Shown: piece by piece, positions 36,804 through 47,102 of the stretch | Numbering within the stretch: the first letter of the stretch is position 1 | How the letters are laid out: the number at the start of each line of letters is the position of its first letter | Notes under the pieces: model-generated | What the model saw: only the letters and a program-made list of their open reading frames with translations | Databases searched by the model: none | What the model was told of the DNA's origin: nothing | Translations under genes and position numbers: made by a program | Assembly (NCBI RefSeq): GCF_003268635.1 | Contig: NZ_CP029639.1 | Span: 4,847,501 to 4,911,500 of the forward strand | DNA from: Paenibacillus sp. DCT19 | GTDB taxonomy: Bacteria; Bacillota; Bacilli; Paenibacillales; Paenibacillaceae | DNA length: 64,000 nucleotides | Direction of reading: 5' to 3'

Positions 36804-39752
36804 CTACTTGACGCTCACCCACGGATACTTGGATGGCTCGTCAAACAATAGACGAATTCGGTCTGGCGAGCGTCCTTCTTCATCAAATAACAATAGCTCA
36901 TTCTCTTCCTGTAACCAGGCGACAGGGATTTTGTAATCCTCCTGTGGACCAATCTGCCAGTAACGTCCAAGATCATGACCATTGAGATGAAGCGTGCCTT
37001 TGCTCATTCCAGTAAGTCTTACCTTCACATTCACATCATACTGGTCGGATACGGCTGGCATTTTAAAGTTCCAACGGTACCATGCAGGCTGACCTTCTCC
37101 CTGATTGGCAGTACGATTGCCAGTAGTAGCCGCATGTTCGCCCAGAAGACTAGATGGCACTCCTACCTCTTGTGTCTCCCACTGCTGCGGAAGCAATGCA
37201 TCATTACCCGCCATACGCCAACCGCTCAATTCATCGGCACTACGATACAAGATCAGTTCAAGCCGCTCAAGCGGGGATTTGGAATAAGGCATTTCCAATG
37301 TATTGACTTCACCTTCACGCAGATAGCTGGAAAGGTCAACGGTAGCGAAGGAGAACCAATCATGGTAACCTTCCATCGGCACTTCGGTGCCGTTCACGCG
37401 AAGCCCTTTGCTTACAGCACCAACCAGAATCGCACGGTCATTGCCATCTAGCTCAAAACTTCTGCTCAGAAGTGGAGCTTCCGCTAGATTGTTCACTTCA
37501 TTCAGTTGTATAGATGCATCTGCCGCCTGCCAGTCACGACGAATATCCTGTACCGAACCGCCCAGATATGCAGAACCAGCAAGCCCTTTGCTCTCTCCGA
37601 GATTCGGTGAGAAATTCAACCTACCCATTTGCTGCACGAGAATCTGCAGCGTATTATGACCTTTGGCTGCTTGAATGTTCACACCTGCGGCACCAACCTG
37701 ACGCACTAATGCCTGTTCTACCTGATTCACATAGACTCTTGCGGTATCTTGAAGATCAGGAAGTACAATATGCGTCATTCCGCCATTCGGACTTTCGAAA
37801 TCACACTCGTAGAGCAGATAACCGAAATCTTGCCCGTACTGTGAGAAGTGCTCGGGTTGCCCACTTGCTGGACGCTGATCAGCTGCCAGTTTCACACGTG
37901 CTACCTCTGGAGAACGTGACAATATTGGTGCCACTGGAGGTGTAAGTGCTGCAACGGATGAAGCTGACAACGGCTCACTTGTTTCTGTCCGAGCGATGAA
38001 TTCACGCCCTGTCCACGTCTGCTCGCCATCCTGCCAATCGCCGAGTAACACTACAGTGCGATCCAGATCAGAGATCGACCCTTTCACCTGGCCATTCGGT
38101 AAGACTTGAACCTCATCAAAGCCAATCGCATAACGATGTTCATTCTGACTAACACCATCTAAGCGCCATGTACGGTTCATCGAGTCCCGATCGAGCACAA
38201 TCAATCGAATGGACACATCGCCCGCCTGCAGACGAATGATTCCCGGTTCACGGAAGTGGAATAAGTCGAAGCGATATAGATCTCGTGCCGGATCCTTCTC
38301 CACAAGAACCTGCATGCTACTGCTAACGACTTCCAATGCAGGCGCTTCCAGATCCAATACAGATCGCTGTCCGGAATCTGCTGAGATGAACAAGTTCAGC
38401 TCTCCGTTAATCATCTCATTACCCGTGATCAAGGCTCCGCTCGTTACATAGACGTTATCCGCAAGGCGAACGCGATCCAGCACCGGAATGATCTGTCCAG
38501 GATTTACAGTGATCGGAAGTGTTCGACCATCTTCAAACGTTATGGTAGTTCCCTCACGTTCACCTTTGTGGCTTTCTACAAACCAGATATGCTGGTTATC
38601 CGCAGTGCGACCACGTACAGACAATCCTTCCGGGTGACGGATTTTAACCTGCTCTGTAGGAACCGCTTCCGATTCAAGAAGCAGTGGCCCGAATGCATCT
38701 ACAAAATAAGATACCGTTTTCGTAACTGCATATTTCTCGGTTACACGCCCATATTCATTCAGCGGAGCATCGTAATCGTAGGAAGTGATCATAAAGATAT
38801 CGCTGCTACCTATCGTTCTACCGCCATATCCACCGAAATTCGTACCACCAAAGAACATGTAGTGGCTAATGCCCGTATATCCGGTTTGGAGAATTTCCAT
38901 GATTCGTCTCTCAAGTAAAGCCGGTGTCTTCTGGATTGCGGAAGGCCCACCCCAATTCTCAAACCATCCGGTCCAGAACTCGGTCACCATCTTCGGCGTA
39001 TCTGGCTGCTTCGCTCTGAGCTTCGCATAGTGCCCATCTGCACCCGACCAGAAATTAGCGCCCTCAATAGTGCCTTCTGCTCCTCCGACACAAGTGATCA
39101 AAGGCACATCAATTCCACGCTGTAATAACCCATCGCGTAGATAGATCATATGCTCGCTTGCCGCTTCGTCATCCTTGATATATTCATACTCGTTCTCGAC
39201 TTGCACCAGAATGACAGTGCCGCCAGAGGAAATCTGACGCTTACGGATAATCGGTACGAGTTGGTCAAAATATAGATCCACATAATGGAGATACGTTTCA
39301 TTATTTTCACGGAACTTAATGTCAGGCTTCGTTCCGAGCCAATAAGGGAAGCCGCCGAAATCCCATTCAGCACAGATAAACGGCCCCGGACGAGCGATAA
39401 CCCACATTCCGAGCTCTGCACACAGATCAAGGAATTCTCCGCAATCGTTGTCTCCTTCGAAGTTCCACTGCCCTTCCTCAGGCTCATGGACATTCCAAGC
39501 AAAATACGTATCAATGCAGTTCATGCCAGCAAGCTTGGCTTTCACTAGCAACTGTCTCCACTCTTCCTTTGGCATCCGGAAGTAATGAATTGTAGCACTA
39601 TTCAGAAATACGCGCTCTCCATTTAGCATGAAGCTACGCTGGTCATACGTCAGCTCCAATGGAAGCTGGTCTGATGTGGAGCCAATAATTTGGGAATCGA
39701 CATTGTTCTCGCCTGCTTGATCTTGAACCAACAGGGATGGTTTCTCTCTCAT
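36804..39752 (-). CDS. GH35 beta-galactosidase
   Basis: A 982-residue glycoside hydrolase that removes terminal beta-galactose. The catalytic barrel opens GERVFLNSATIHYFRMPKEEW and has FICAEWDFGGFPYWL, the acid/base Glu188 in LVQVENEYEY and the nucleophile Glu258 in KMVTEFWTGWFENWGG. Long beta-sandwich domains follow to the C-terminus (LHLNGHDLGRYWQIGPQEDY near 940). No signal peptide, so probably cytosolic. Last gene of the galactan locus on the minus strand, 54 bp after the GH30 gene. Confidence 0.93.
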   Translation of the reverse strand: MREKPSLLVQDQAGENNVDSQIIGSTSDQLPLELTYDQRSFMLNGERVFLNSATIHYFRMPKEEWRQLLVKAKLAGMNCIDTYFAWNVHEPEEGQWNFEGDNDCGEFLDLCAELGMWVIARPGPFICAEWDFGGFPYWLGTKPDIKFRENNETYLHYVDLYFDQLVPIIRKRQISSGGTVILVQVENEYEYIKDDEAASEHMIYLRDGLLQRGIDVPLITCVGGAEGTIEGANFWSGADGHYAKLRAKQPDTPKMVTEFWTGWFENWGGPSAIQKTPALLERRIMEILQTGYTGISHYMFFGGTNFGGYGGRTIGSSDIFMITSYDYDAPLNEYGRVTEKYAVTKTVSYFVDAFGPLLLESEAVPTEQVKIRHPEGLSVRGRTADNQHIWFVESHKGEREGTTITFEDGRTLPITVNPGQIIPVLDRVRLADNVYVTSGALITGNEMINGELNLFISADSGQRSVLDLEAPALEVVSSSMQVLVEKDPARDLYRFDLFHFREPGIIRLQAGDVSIRLIVLDRDSMNRTWRLDGVSQNEHRYAIGFDEVQVLPNGQVKGSISDLDRTVVLLGDWQDGEQTWTGREFIARTETSEPLSASSVAALTPPVAPILSRSPEVARVKLAADQRPASGQPEHFSQYGQDFGYLLYECDFESPNGGMTHIVLPDLQDTARVYVNQVEQALVRQVGAAGVNIQAAKGHNTLQILVQQMGRLNFSPNLGESKGLAGSAYLGGSVQDIRRDWQAADASIQLNEVNNLAEAPLLSRSFELDGNDRAILVGAVSKGLRVNGTEVPMEGYHDWFSFATVDLSSYLREGEVNTLEMPYSKSPLERLELILYRSADELSGWRMAGNDALLPQQWETQEVGVPSSLLGEHAATTGNRTANQGEGQPAWYRWNFKMPAVSDQYDVNVKVRLTGMSKGTLHLNGHDLGRYWQIGPQEDYKIPVAWLQEENELLLFDEEGRSPDRIRLLFDEPSKYPWVSVK

Positions 39753-39805
39753 CGATGTGTTCCCCTCCTTCTATCTAATTCAGTTCAACCTTGTATAACA
39801 TACCA

Positions 39806-41301
39806 TTATTGAGATTGAAGTGTAACCCCTTCCAATACAACGGTTGTAATCGAATTTTCTGCCGTATTGACCTCTATTCCATTTGAATAAACTTTAATGT
39901 CCTCCAACTGCTTCATATCTGAGTCCGGTGAGGTTTGATAGACCTGTGCAGTAGTTGAATTCCCATAGGTAAACGGCTCCAGTGCAAACGAGGTCTTGCC
40001 AGCAGATAACTCGTTACGAATCACTAACACCAGCCGTTGACTGGTCTTGTCATATGCCGCCAGTGTCCGCCCATCATCCGTTGGAATGATCATTGCACCC
40101 GGACGGATGAACTTCGTGAACTGAGCCATACCATAATACTGTTTGGTAAGTTCATACGAATCTTGTGCAGCAAAATCCGCATGGATGAAGCCCCAGTTGT
40201 TATTTGCACCTTCATCTTCTACCGCCTGCCAATATACCCAAGCCGAAGGCTGCATCACTTTGAGGTCGAACATAATGCGCTCAGCCAGTTCCTGTACTGA
40301 TGTCATATCGTCATGACTATGCGGCTCGCTTCCACCTGTTCCATACTCGGACATCCACAGCTTCTTGCCATGCTTCTTAGCAAGCTCGCGGAGTTCCTCC
40401 ATTTTGCTTCCATTATAAGAGTGAGTGTTGATCTGTGAGATCGCATCCAATGTGTCCTGATCATAGAGGCTGAAATTGAATACCGTCTCATCAATACTAT
40501 TATCGTCCGCTGCGCTAACGACCGTGCCGTCCAAACCTTTGCTTTGAAGAGAAGCCGCTACTTTCTTGATAATCTCTGCCTGCTTGTCGTTGCTAAAATG
40601 ACTGCCTTCCTGCATATTGCCCTTCTTCCACCAGTCCGAGGACGGCTCGTTCAAAGGGTCAAGTGTGCGGAACGTAATGCCCCACTCATCGCGATAATGT
40701 CTAACCACTTCTGTTAAATAATCGGCAAATGCATCATACTGATCTTCCTGCAAATTATTACTTCCATCGACTGCTCCCGTAACAGATCCACTGATCGTCA
40801 TCCAGTACGGCGGCGAATTCGAGAAGGCTTCCGCAATGTCAGCGCCTCGTTCCAATGCACCTTTCAATACCGCACGTTGACCTGCATCCGCCTCCCAGTC
40901 CCATTCGCCCGGTTCAGGTTGGAAGCCAGGAACATCGCCCCGGGACGTAACGCTTTCATCTCAGGGTTCTCCTCGCCTCCAATGTTGTAACGAACAATAT
41001 TCAGTCCAAGCCCTTTGGCTGGGTCAAATACCAGATCCATCACTTCATCTACCTTCGCCTGATCCTTCCATTCACCCATATTGTTCGCCCACCACGCAAG
41101 TGATGTTCCCCAACCTTCAAAGTGATCATAGGACTGCTCCAGCTTCAAATTCACAGGTTCTCCCTCAAAGGCAAGTGGCTTCGATTGTCCATTGGCAAAT
41201 TGATTCAATACAATTCCTCCTCCAGCTAGCAGTACAACCAGGGCTGCACCCATCAGGATGTAGCTTCGTCTGCGTCTGCTACGATGTTGATCACGACTCA
41301 T
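39806..41301 (-). pseudogene. GH30 endo-beta-1,6-galactanase-like enzyme, frameshifted
   Basis: About 498 residues once joined. It starts MSRDQHRSRRRRSYILMGAA, a membrane-anchor or signal segment, then FEGWGTSLAWWANNMGEWKD. The second frame carries AEAFSNSPPYWMTISGSVTG, the acid/base region LDPLNEPSSDWW and the nucleophile region LWMSEYGTGG, then a C-terminal beta domain. Adding one base to CCCC 40938-40941 restores RPGGDVPGFQPEPGEWDWEA between them. It would cut beta-1,6-galactan outside the cell, feeding the transporter and the GH35 enzyme. Confidence 0.82.
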
Positions 41302-41455
41302 GGTTCACACAATCCTCTCTCCAGTGCACCGATCGTGCATGTGTAGTCACCTTTGTGTGTCTGACACTTGTTTGCCTATACATTTTGGTTTCCTAACGTT
41401 AAATTGTTACGTTGGAGCGGCACATGTTAGGTAACATCTCGCTACATCACTTTCG

Positions 41456-42301
41456 TTACTTGATACCGCTGCTGCCTCCGCTAATGTTTGCTTCATATAC
41501 ATAACGTTGTCCGAATAGATAAACGAGTACCATCGGAATCGTTAGGAATAGCGAAGCGATCATGACTAAGTTCCATGGAGGCATCTGCCCGCCACCAACG
41601 GTTGTCAGAAGTTGAACACCAAGGGCAAGTGGCATTTTCTCCGGATCATTGATATAAATGAGCGGCCCCATGAAGTTCCCCCAGTTATAGGAGAACGAGA
41701 AAATAGCGATAGCAGCCAATATTGGATAGGTCAGCGGCATAATAATTTTCCAGTAGATCCCCGGATGACCCATGCCGTCAATCATCGCTGCTTCATCCAG
41801 TGATTTTGGAATACTCATAACAAATTGCCGGATCAGGAATACGTTGAACGCACCCGCGAAGAAGCTTGGTACGATCAGTGGATAGAAGGTATTAATCCAG
41901 TCCAGATGACGGAAGATGATAAATTGCGGCACCATCGTAACCTCACCTGGAATCATCATTGTGCTGAGCAGCACGATAAATAAGAAACGACTGCCTCTCG
42001 CTTTAATTCGCGCGAATCCATACGATACGATCGATGCAGACAATACAGATCCGATAATCGTGAATACCGTGATAATAATAGAGTTTTTCAGATAAGTGCC
42101 AAGATTATTGTTCGTAAAGATGGTGTAGAAGTTCGACCATTGGAATTCGAGTGGAATAAACGTAAAGGCTGATTTTACCGTCGTTGCGTCACTCGCCAGT
42201 GCAATAGAGATCATGTACAGGAAAGGGGAAGCCAGCAGCACCCCGACCAGAATCAGAAAAATGTAGGATATCGTCTTCTCGACAGTCGATGGATTACTCA
42301 T
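41456..42301 (-). CDS. Sugar ABC transporter permease, MalG/MsmG type
   Basis: 281 residues, six hydrophobic segments, and the inner-membrane signature around SLDEAAMIDGMGHPGIYWKI with PILAAIAIFSFSYNWGNF. ATG 42301 follows GAGGAGGG and overlaps the end of the partner permease by 8 bp. Second permease half of the importer whose binding protein is 43296-44567. No ATPase gene is near, so it probably uses a shared MsmX-type ATPase encoded elsewhere. Confidence 0.9.
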   Translation of the reverse strand: MSNPSTVEKTISYIFLILVGVLLASPFLYMISIALASDATTVKSAFTFIPLEFQWSNFYTIFTNNNLGTYLKNSIIITVFTIIGSVLSASIVSYGFARIKARGSRFLFIVLLSTMMIPGEVTMVPQFIIFRHLDWINTFYPLIVPSFFAGAFNVFLIRQFVMSIPKSLDEAAMIDGMGHPGIYWKIIMPLTYPILAAIAIFSFSYNWGNFMGPLIYINDPEKMPLALGVQLLTTVGGGQMPPWNLVMIASLFLTIPMVLVYLFGQRYVYEANISGGSSGIK

Positions 42302-43181
42302 TCGCTTTTCCCTCCTCGTAGTGCACCCATAGCGCTGATGAACGGAACACAACCAGGGTCAGTGCCATGATGATGATGAATAATACCCAAGCAATTGCGG
42401 ATGCATATCCCATTTTGTAGAACTGGAATGCATTCTGGAACAGGTATGGTACAACCATCTGACTTGAATTATCTGGTCCACCAGCTGTAACGATAAATAC
42501 CTGTGCGAACGTCTGGAGCGCGCCAATCATGCCTGTTACCAGGTTGAAGAAAATGACGGGCGTAAGCATTGGAAATGTAATGTGAAAGAAGGATTGCGAG
42601 CTTTTGGCTCCATCAATGGCAGCGGCCTCGTACAACTCCTGAGGGATACCCTTCATACCCGCCAGCAGCAGTACCACGCCGCCCCCAACGCCCCATAAGG
42701 ACATGAGAATCAATGCAGGTTTTACCCAATTCGGATCAAGGAGCCAAGCAGGACCTTGAATACCGAATACAGCAAGCGCCTGGTTAATCAAGCCCTCTGT
42801 TGGTGCAAGCAAGTGGATAAAGAGCAAGGAGCTTGCTACGACTGGAACGACAGAAGGTAGATAGAATAGAATGCGGAAGAACGTAATTCCTTTAATTTTT
42901 TTGTTGAGATAATAGGCAATCCAGAGTGAGATGGACATCCCTAGTGGTATTGATATCAAGGCATAGAAAAAGGTGTTACCCACCGACTTCCAGAAGATCG
43001 GGTCATCGGTTAACAAGGTTTTGTAGTTATCAATACCGATGAAATTCGGGGACTGGAACAGATCCCAGTTGGTGAAGCTCATGTAGATGGAAAACAAAAT
43101 CGGGCCCAGGGTAAGTCCTAGGAAACCAATTAGCCAAGGCGAGATAAAGATATAAAACCATTTCCCGTCCTTTTTCTTCAC
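42294..43181 (-). CDS. Sugar ABC transporter permease, MalF/MsmF type
   Basis: 295 residues, six hydrophobic segments (first at FYIFISPWLIGFLGLTLGPI) and the coupling motif IPQELYEAAAIDGAKSSQSF. I chose GTG 43181, six bases after GGGAGGG; the in-frame ATG at 43196 overlaps that ribosome site. Between the binding-protein and MsmG-type genes. Imports oligosaccharides; by context galactan fragments. Confidence 0.9.
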   Translation of the reverse strand: MKKKDGKWFYIFISPWLIGFLGLTLGPILFSIYMSFTNWDLFQSPNFIGIDNYKTLLTDDPIFWKSVGNTFFYALISIPLGMSISLWIAYYLNKKIKGITFFRILFYLPSVVPVVASSLLFIHLLAPTEGLINQALAVFGIQGPAWLLDPNWVKPALILMSLWGVGGGVVLLLAGMKGIPQELYEAAAIDGAKSSQSFFHITFPMLTPVIFFNLVTGMIGALQTFAQVFIVTAGGPDNSSQMVVPYLFQNAFQFYKMGYASAIAWVLFIIIMALTLVVFRSSALWVHYEEGKANE

Positions 43182-43295
43182 GTTAAGCCCTCCCATAACA
43201 AAGCGAGCAGACGGAACCCGGGTTCATGCCGAATTCCGTCTGTCCCCCTGTCGATCTATTTGTTCGTGTTCAAAAGGTTCGCTCTTGAACAACCT

Positions 43296-44567
43296 CTATT
43301 TATAGATTCTTTCCAGTCCACTCTGAATCTCGTTTACGGTATCATCGAGTGCAGCTTTGTTGTTGAAATACACGCCGAGCTTGTCATTGATCAGCTTCAT
43401 CATTTCATTCCATTGTGGATTGAACGGTTCAGCGTAAATGGTAGATTCACTAAAAGCAGCCATATTGATTTTTTTGCCACCATATTCCGCATTAAGGAAC
43501 TCGTCGCTGGAGAGACCTGCTTTCGTTGCTGGTGCATCCTGGCCTGCTTTGATCATTGGCATCTGAGCTTCAGGGGTCGTGAGTGCTTCGATCACCTTGA
43601 ACGCTTCATCCTTATGTTTGGATGCATTGGTAATCGTGAAGCCATTGAAGAACGCGTTGGTTTCACCCCAGATCGGAGAGATATCCCAGTTGATGCCTTC
43701 TACCTTAGCAAGTGAACCAATATTCCAGAATCCTGTCGTTTCCATCGCGATTTTGCCTTGAGCAAACAGCGGGTCAGCACCGATATTTCCCATATCCGCA
43801 ATCTCCGTTGGTGTCGGGCTTGCACCGTGTACAAACGTTAAGTCATTCATGAACTGCAACGCTTTGCGCACAGGCTCTGTATTGAACGAAGGTTTACCAT
43901 TCTCGTCGAAGATTCCGCCACCGTTCTGGTAGATCAATTGCATCCATTGCGGCCACCAGCTACCTGGATAGTAACCCCATTGAACCGTCTTGCCGTTCTC
44001 TTGCACGGTCAGCTTCTGAGCTGCCGCCAGCAGATCTTCTTGTGTCCATTCCTTGGTTGGGTATTCTACACCAGCCTTGTCGAACAGATCTTTGTTATAG
44101 AAAAGCACCATCGCGCCAGCGCGGTCAGGCATTCCGAATTGTTTGCCATCATATTTCATCAAGTTCGCGATATCGTCTGAATAACGCTCTGACATGTTCA
44201 CATTGTGCTCCTTGATCATGTCATCGAGCGGAATAATCTGATTCTTAGAGGCGTACGCCTGATAGTTCTCGGCAATCATCATGATGTCAGGTGCAGTACC
44301 GCCGGCAATCATCGTCTGTACCTTCTGGTCATAATCCCCTGCAACAACGTTGAGCTTCACGTTAATGTCCGGATAGGTTTGTTTCACAATGTCGAGCCGT
44401 TCCTGATAAATCTTCTTCTCATCCTCTGAGCCCCAGATCGTCATACTTAGATCGACTTTGCCACCTTCCGAACCGCTTGCTCCACCATTCTCGCCTTTAC
44501 TACAGGCTGTCAGACCAAATACCATGACCAGCATCAATAACGAAATGACCTTTAAACTTCTTCTCAT
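43296..44567 (-). CDS. Extracellular solute-binding lipoprotein (family 1), sugar importer
   Basis: 423 residues. Signal peptide MRRSLKVISLLMLVMVFGL ends in lipobox LTAC. Mature protein shows IWGSEDEKKIYQERLDIVKQ, the hinge DIMMIAENYQAYASKN, YNKDLFDKAGVEYPTKEWTQ and GINWDISPIWGETNAFFNGF, typical of family-1 sugar-binding proteins. AAGGGGG precedes ATG 44567. First gene of the importer; two LacI-type palindromes lie upstream. Confidence 0.92.
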   Translation of the reverse strand: MRRSLKVISLLMLVMVFGLTACSKGENGGASGSEGGKVDLSMTIWGSEDEKKIYQERLDIVKQTYPDINVKLNVVAGDYDQKVQTMIAGGTAPDIMMIAENYQAYASKNQIIPLDDMIKEHNVNMSERYSDDIANLMKYDGKQFGMPDRAGAMVLFYNKDLFDKAGVEYPTKEWTQEDLLAAAQKLTVQENGKTVQWGYYPGSWWPQWMQLIYQNGGGIFDENGKPSFNTEPVRKALQFMNDLTFVHGASPTPTEIADMGNIGADPLFAQGKIAMETTGFWNIGSLAKVEGINWDISPIWGETNAFFNGFTITNASKHKDEAFKVIEALTTPEAQMPMIKAGQDAPATKAGLSSDEFLNAEYGGKKINMAAFSESTIYAEPFNPQWNEMMKLINDKLGVYFNNKAALDDTVNEIQSGLERIYK

Positions 44568-44606
44568 ACTGTACGCCCCCTTGGATAATGAATGGATTAT
44601 TTCATT

Positions 44607-44632
44607 GAAACCCATTTCATGAAATGGGTTTC
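44607..44632. promoter_or_regulatory. Perfect 26-bp palindrome, likely LacI-family operator
   Basis: Half-site GAAACCCATTTCA with its exact reverse complement, 39 bp upstream of the binding-protein start. Shares the ends GAAAC...GTTTC with the sites at 44665 and 45837. Too far from a T-run to be a terminator and symmetrical to the base, so best read as the main operator of the galactan LacI regulator. Confidence 0.7.
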
Positions 44633-44664
44633 ATTAAGCTGAAACATAAAACCCGCTTCACTTT

Positions 44665-44680
44665 ATGAAAGGGGTTTCAT
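44665..44680. promoter_or_regulatory. Second LacI-type operator upstream of the importer
   Basis: ATGAAAGGGGTTTCAT, inverted ATGAAA/TTTCAT halves, 58 bp (centre to centre about 53) from the first palindrome. Near-identical to the site before the lacI gene. Confidence 0.65.
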
Positions 44681-44748
44681 TTACGCACTCATTATATTTC
44701 ACCCTTGGAGAAAATGTCAACGCTTTCTTTTTGAGAACGTAACCCTTT

Positions 44749-45777
44749 TCATCGTGGTGCTGGCCCTGTACTTTGACGTATGATGAGTTCAGGTTGCAGG
44801 ATCGTTTGCTTCTTCACTTGTCGCTGATTAATCAGCTCATGCAGCTTATCCACCGCCAGTTTGCCCAGTTGATACGTGTTCTGAGAGACGGTTGTAAGTT
44901 CAGGAATCACAGCACTTGCGAGTGGTGTATCATCGAAACCTACGATCGAAATATCTCTCGGTATGGATAAGCCGTGCTCAATGGTCGTCTTCATTGCACC
45001 AATCGCCGTATTGTCATTCACGCAGATGACTGCTGTTGGCGGATTATCACACTCCAGAAGCTTAGCCATCTCCCGCTTACCGTCATCAATGGAGAAGCTG
45101 CCCAATAAGAGTCTGTCCTTCGGGATTTCGAGACCATGCTCACGGAGCTTTTTCTGAACCGCCTTGACCTTAACCATCGTGGTCGCTAACTCCTTCAATC
45201 CACCCACAAATGCAATGTCCTTATGTCCCAGTTCGAGTAAATGTTCAGCTGCTAGAGCCGCCCCAGCACCTTCATCCGTATACACGCGGTGGAAGCCGCC
45301 TTTGGCAATATTGCCATTGACCAGCACAACCGGCGTACGTTTGCCAACATCAATCAATTCCTGAGCCATGTCATCCGGACAGGACTGCATATTAATGCGC
45401 CCGCCTAGGAAAATAATACCGTCTACCCGCTTCTCGCGCAGCATGGACAGGTATTCAGACTCTCGATTGTAATCGCCTGCGGTGTTACAGAGAAAGAATG
45501 TATATCCTAGACCACGCGCCTCGTTCTCTGCGCCCCAGAATACTTCCGGGAAGAATGGATTCGTAATATCTGGCAGGATGATTGCAATGGTGCCTGTTTC
45601 TTTTTTGATCAGACTGCGCGCTTGGGCGTTAGGTTGGAATTGGTGCTTGGCGATAATCGACATGATCTTTTCCCTCGTGCTTGCACGTACGGGTGCCGTA
45701 TCATTAAGCACCCGGGAAACCGTGGATACAGATACGTTCGCCTCTTTGGCAATATCATATATCGTAATAGGTGTCAT
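44749..45777 (-). CDS. LacI-family regulator of the galactan locus
   Basis: 342 residues. The helix-turn-helix and hinge TIYDIAKEANVSVSTVSRVL are followed by the effector domain (GTIAIILPDITNPFFPEVFW, DGIIFLGGRINMQSC, GHKDIAFVGGLKEL, PRDISIVGFDDTPLASAVIP). ATG 45777 follows GGAAGG. It lies upstream of the importer with an operator-like palindrome on each side, so it likely represses both itself and the importer-GH30-GH35 unit. Confidence 0.93.
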   Translation of the reverse strand: MTPITIYDIAKEANVSVSTVSRVLNDTAPVRASTREKIMSIIAKHQFQPNAQARSLIKKETGTIAIILPDITNPFFPEVFWGAENEARGLGYTFFLCNTAGDYNRESEYLSMLREKRVDGIIFLGGRINMQSCPDDMAQELIDVGKRTPVVLVNGNIAKGGFHRVYTDEGAGAALAAEHLLELGHKDIAFVGGLKELATTMVKVKAVQKKLREHGLEIPKDRLLLGSFSIDDGKREMAKLLECDNPPTAVICVNDNTAIGAMKTTIEHGLSIPRDISIVGFDDTPLASAVIPELTTVSQNTYQLGKLAVDKLHELINQRQVKKQTILQPELIIRQSTGPAPR

Positions 45778-45836
45778 ATGTAGAACCTTCCTTTTTCGCT
45801 GATTTTCCTGCTTATCATACCAGATTAGGATTATCG

Positions 45837-45852
45837 ATGAAACGGGTTTCAT
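45837..45852. promoter_or_regulatory. LacI-type operator upstream of the galactan lacI gene
   Basis: ATGAAACGGGTTTCAT, 14 of 16 bases symmetrical, 60 bp ahead of the lacI ATG; suggests self-regulation. Confidence 0.65.
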
Positions 45853-45901
45853 TGGACGACTTTGGAGCCAGAACGACTCCCCTGCCGTGTCATGAGAATG
45901 C

Positions 45902-46852
45902 TTAACCCTTCTCAGACTTTCCATCCTTCTCTTTTGTAAAAATAAACAGCTTACTGTCGGCATTCACAATTTGTGTGCCATTGTTTAGTTGCACGAGCGA
46001 GGTATGCCAGTGGGTATGCCCGCAGAACACGACCGTTTCCGATCCGGCTTCCAAAGCCTGACGGATCAATGCTTCACCCATCAGCCCGAGCTCGGCAATG
46101 CCTGGGCTCTGGTGCAGTACGAGGCAATCCGGCTGCTGCTTCAGCAGCTTGCTCAAGGATTGCAGGTACTGCTCTTCCGGCAGCCGGTTCGGCTTATCCG
46201 GCCTGCCGATGATGCCGCCAAGGCCAGCAACGCGTAGCGGCTGACTGGCGGCAGAGGACGCGAGCCCATCCATGGGCAGGCTCGCGTTAATCACGACGGG
46301 CGCATCCATGTAATGGATAGCCGCGTCGCTGTGTAACCGATGGGCGCCTGCCTCATCGGTGAGATCATGGTTGCCGTCCACGCCGGCAACCCAGCCGAAG
46401 GCGTCCCTGAAGGCAAGCCAGACGGGAACCGGATTGCCGCTGGCTCCCCTTTTCCCGCGCCGGGCATATAGGTCACCACATAGCAATACACCCACTCGAT
46501 TCGGATCAATCTCAGGCATCTCCACCTCAAGTAGCAAGCGAACATAATCCGGTAACACCTCGCCCAATAACGAATCCTCCTCTCTGCTCAATGTTGGTTC
46601 ATCTTGAGATGGTCTATGTGTAGAAATCTGAACGTCTGAATTCGAAGCAATCCCAGTGTTGTCTCTGACGTAAGGCAGAGGTACAATCCCCTGCAAATCC
46701 GAGCTTACAATCAGCGCATCCAGTCCGTTCGGAAGACCCGAGATGGTTCCAACATAGATGGGAAGTTGTGCCGCTTGCACTTCTCCGCCTGGGACAGCAT
46801 TCAGGTAATCCAGTGTTTCAATCGGGTGCTCTGACAGTGTAATAATTCTCAA
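45902..46852 (-). CDS. Metallophosphoesterase family protein
   Basis: 316 residues, cytosolic. Metal-site motifs: VGVLLCGDLYARRG, WVAGVDGNHDLTDE and VVFCGHTHWHTSLV; the usual first D-x-H motif is not obvious at the N-terminus, so one metal site may be altered. TTG 46852 with AAGGAGG eight bases upstream is the best start. The interior is more GC-rich than its surroundings. Substrate unknown; could be a nucleotidase, phosphodiesterase or diadenosine tetraphosphatase-type enzyme. Confidence 0.85.
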   Translation of the reverse strand: MRIITLSEHPIETLDYLNAVPGGEVQAAQLPIYVGTISGLPNGLDALIVSSDLQGIVPLPYVRDNTGIASNSDVQISTHRPSQDEPTLSREEDSLLGEVLPDYVRLLLEVEMPEIDPNRVGVLLCGDLYARRGKRGASGNPVPVWLAFRDAFGWVAGVDGNHDLTDEAGAHRLHSDAAIHYMDAPVVINASLPMDGLASSAASQPLRVAGLGGIIGRPDKPNRLPEEQYLQSLSKLLKQQPDCLVLHQSPGIAELGLMGEALIRQALEAGSETVVFCGHTHWHTSLVQLNNGTQIVNADSKLFIFTKEKDGKSEKG

Positions 46853-47102
46853 TGATGGTACCTCCTTGCTCTTAACAATGACTTAACTATTTCCTATGCT
46901 TATTTCTGAACTACTCCTTAGTCTACTTCTTCAACTATATGTTGGGCTAGCTCCTGAGTTGTTCATGATTCGCGTGATGAAGACAATACATATTTATTTT
47001 TCTCCATTTCGTTCTCGATTTCATCTTCTATTTGCCAGCGATTCTCCATATATTATTAATGTAAGCGAATTCATTTGGCGATTAGAGGAGTGTGAACGTT
47101 GT

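Noticed and set aside
44607..44632. Palindrome as a transcription terminator
   Set aside because: Lies in a promoter region between start codons, has no T-run, and matches two other operator-like sites.
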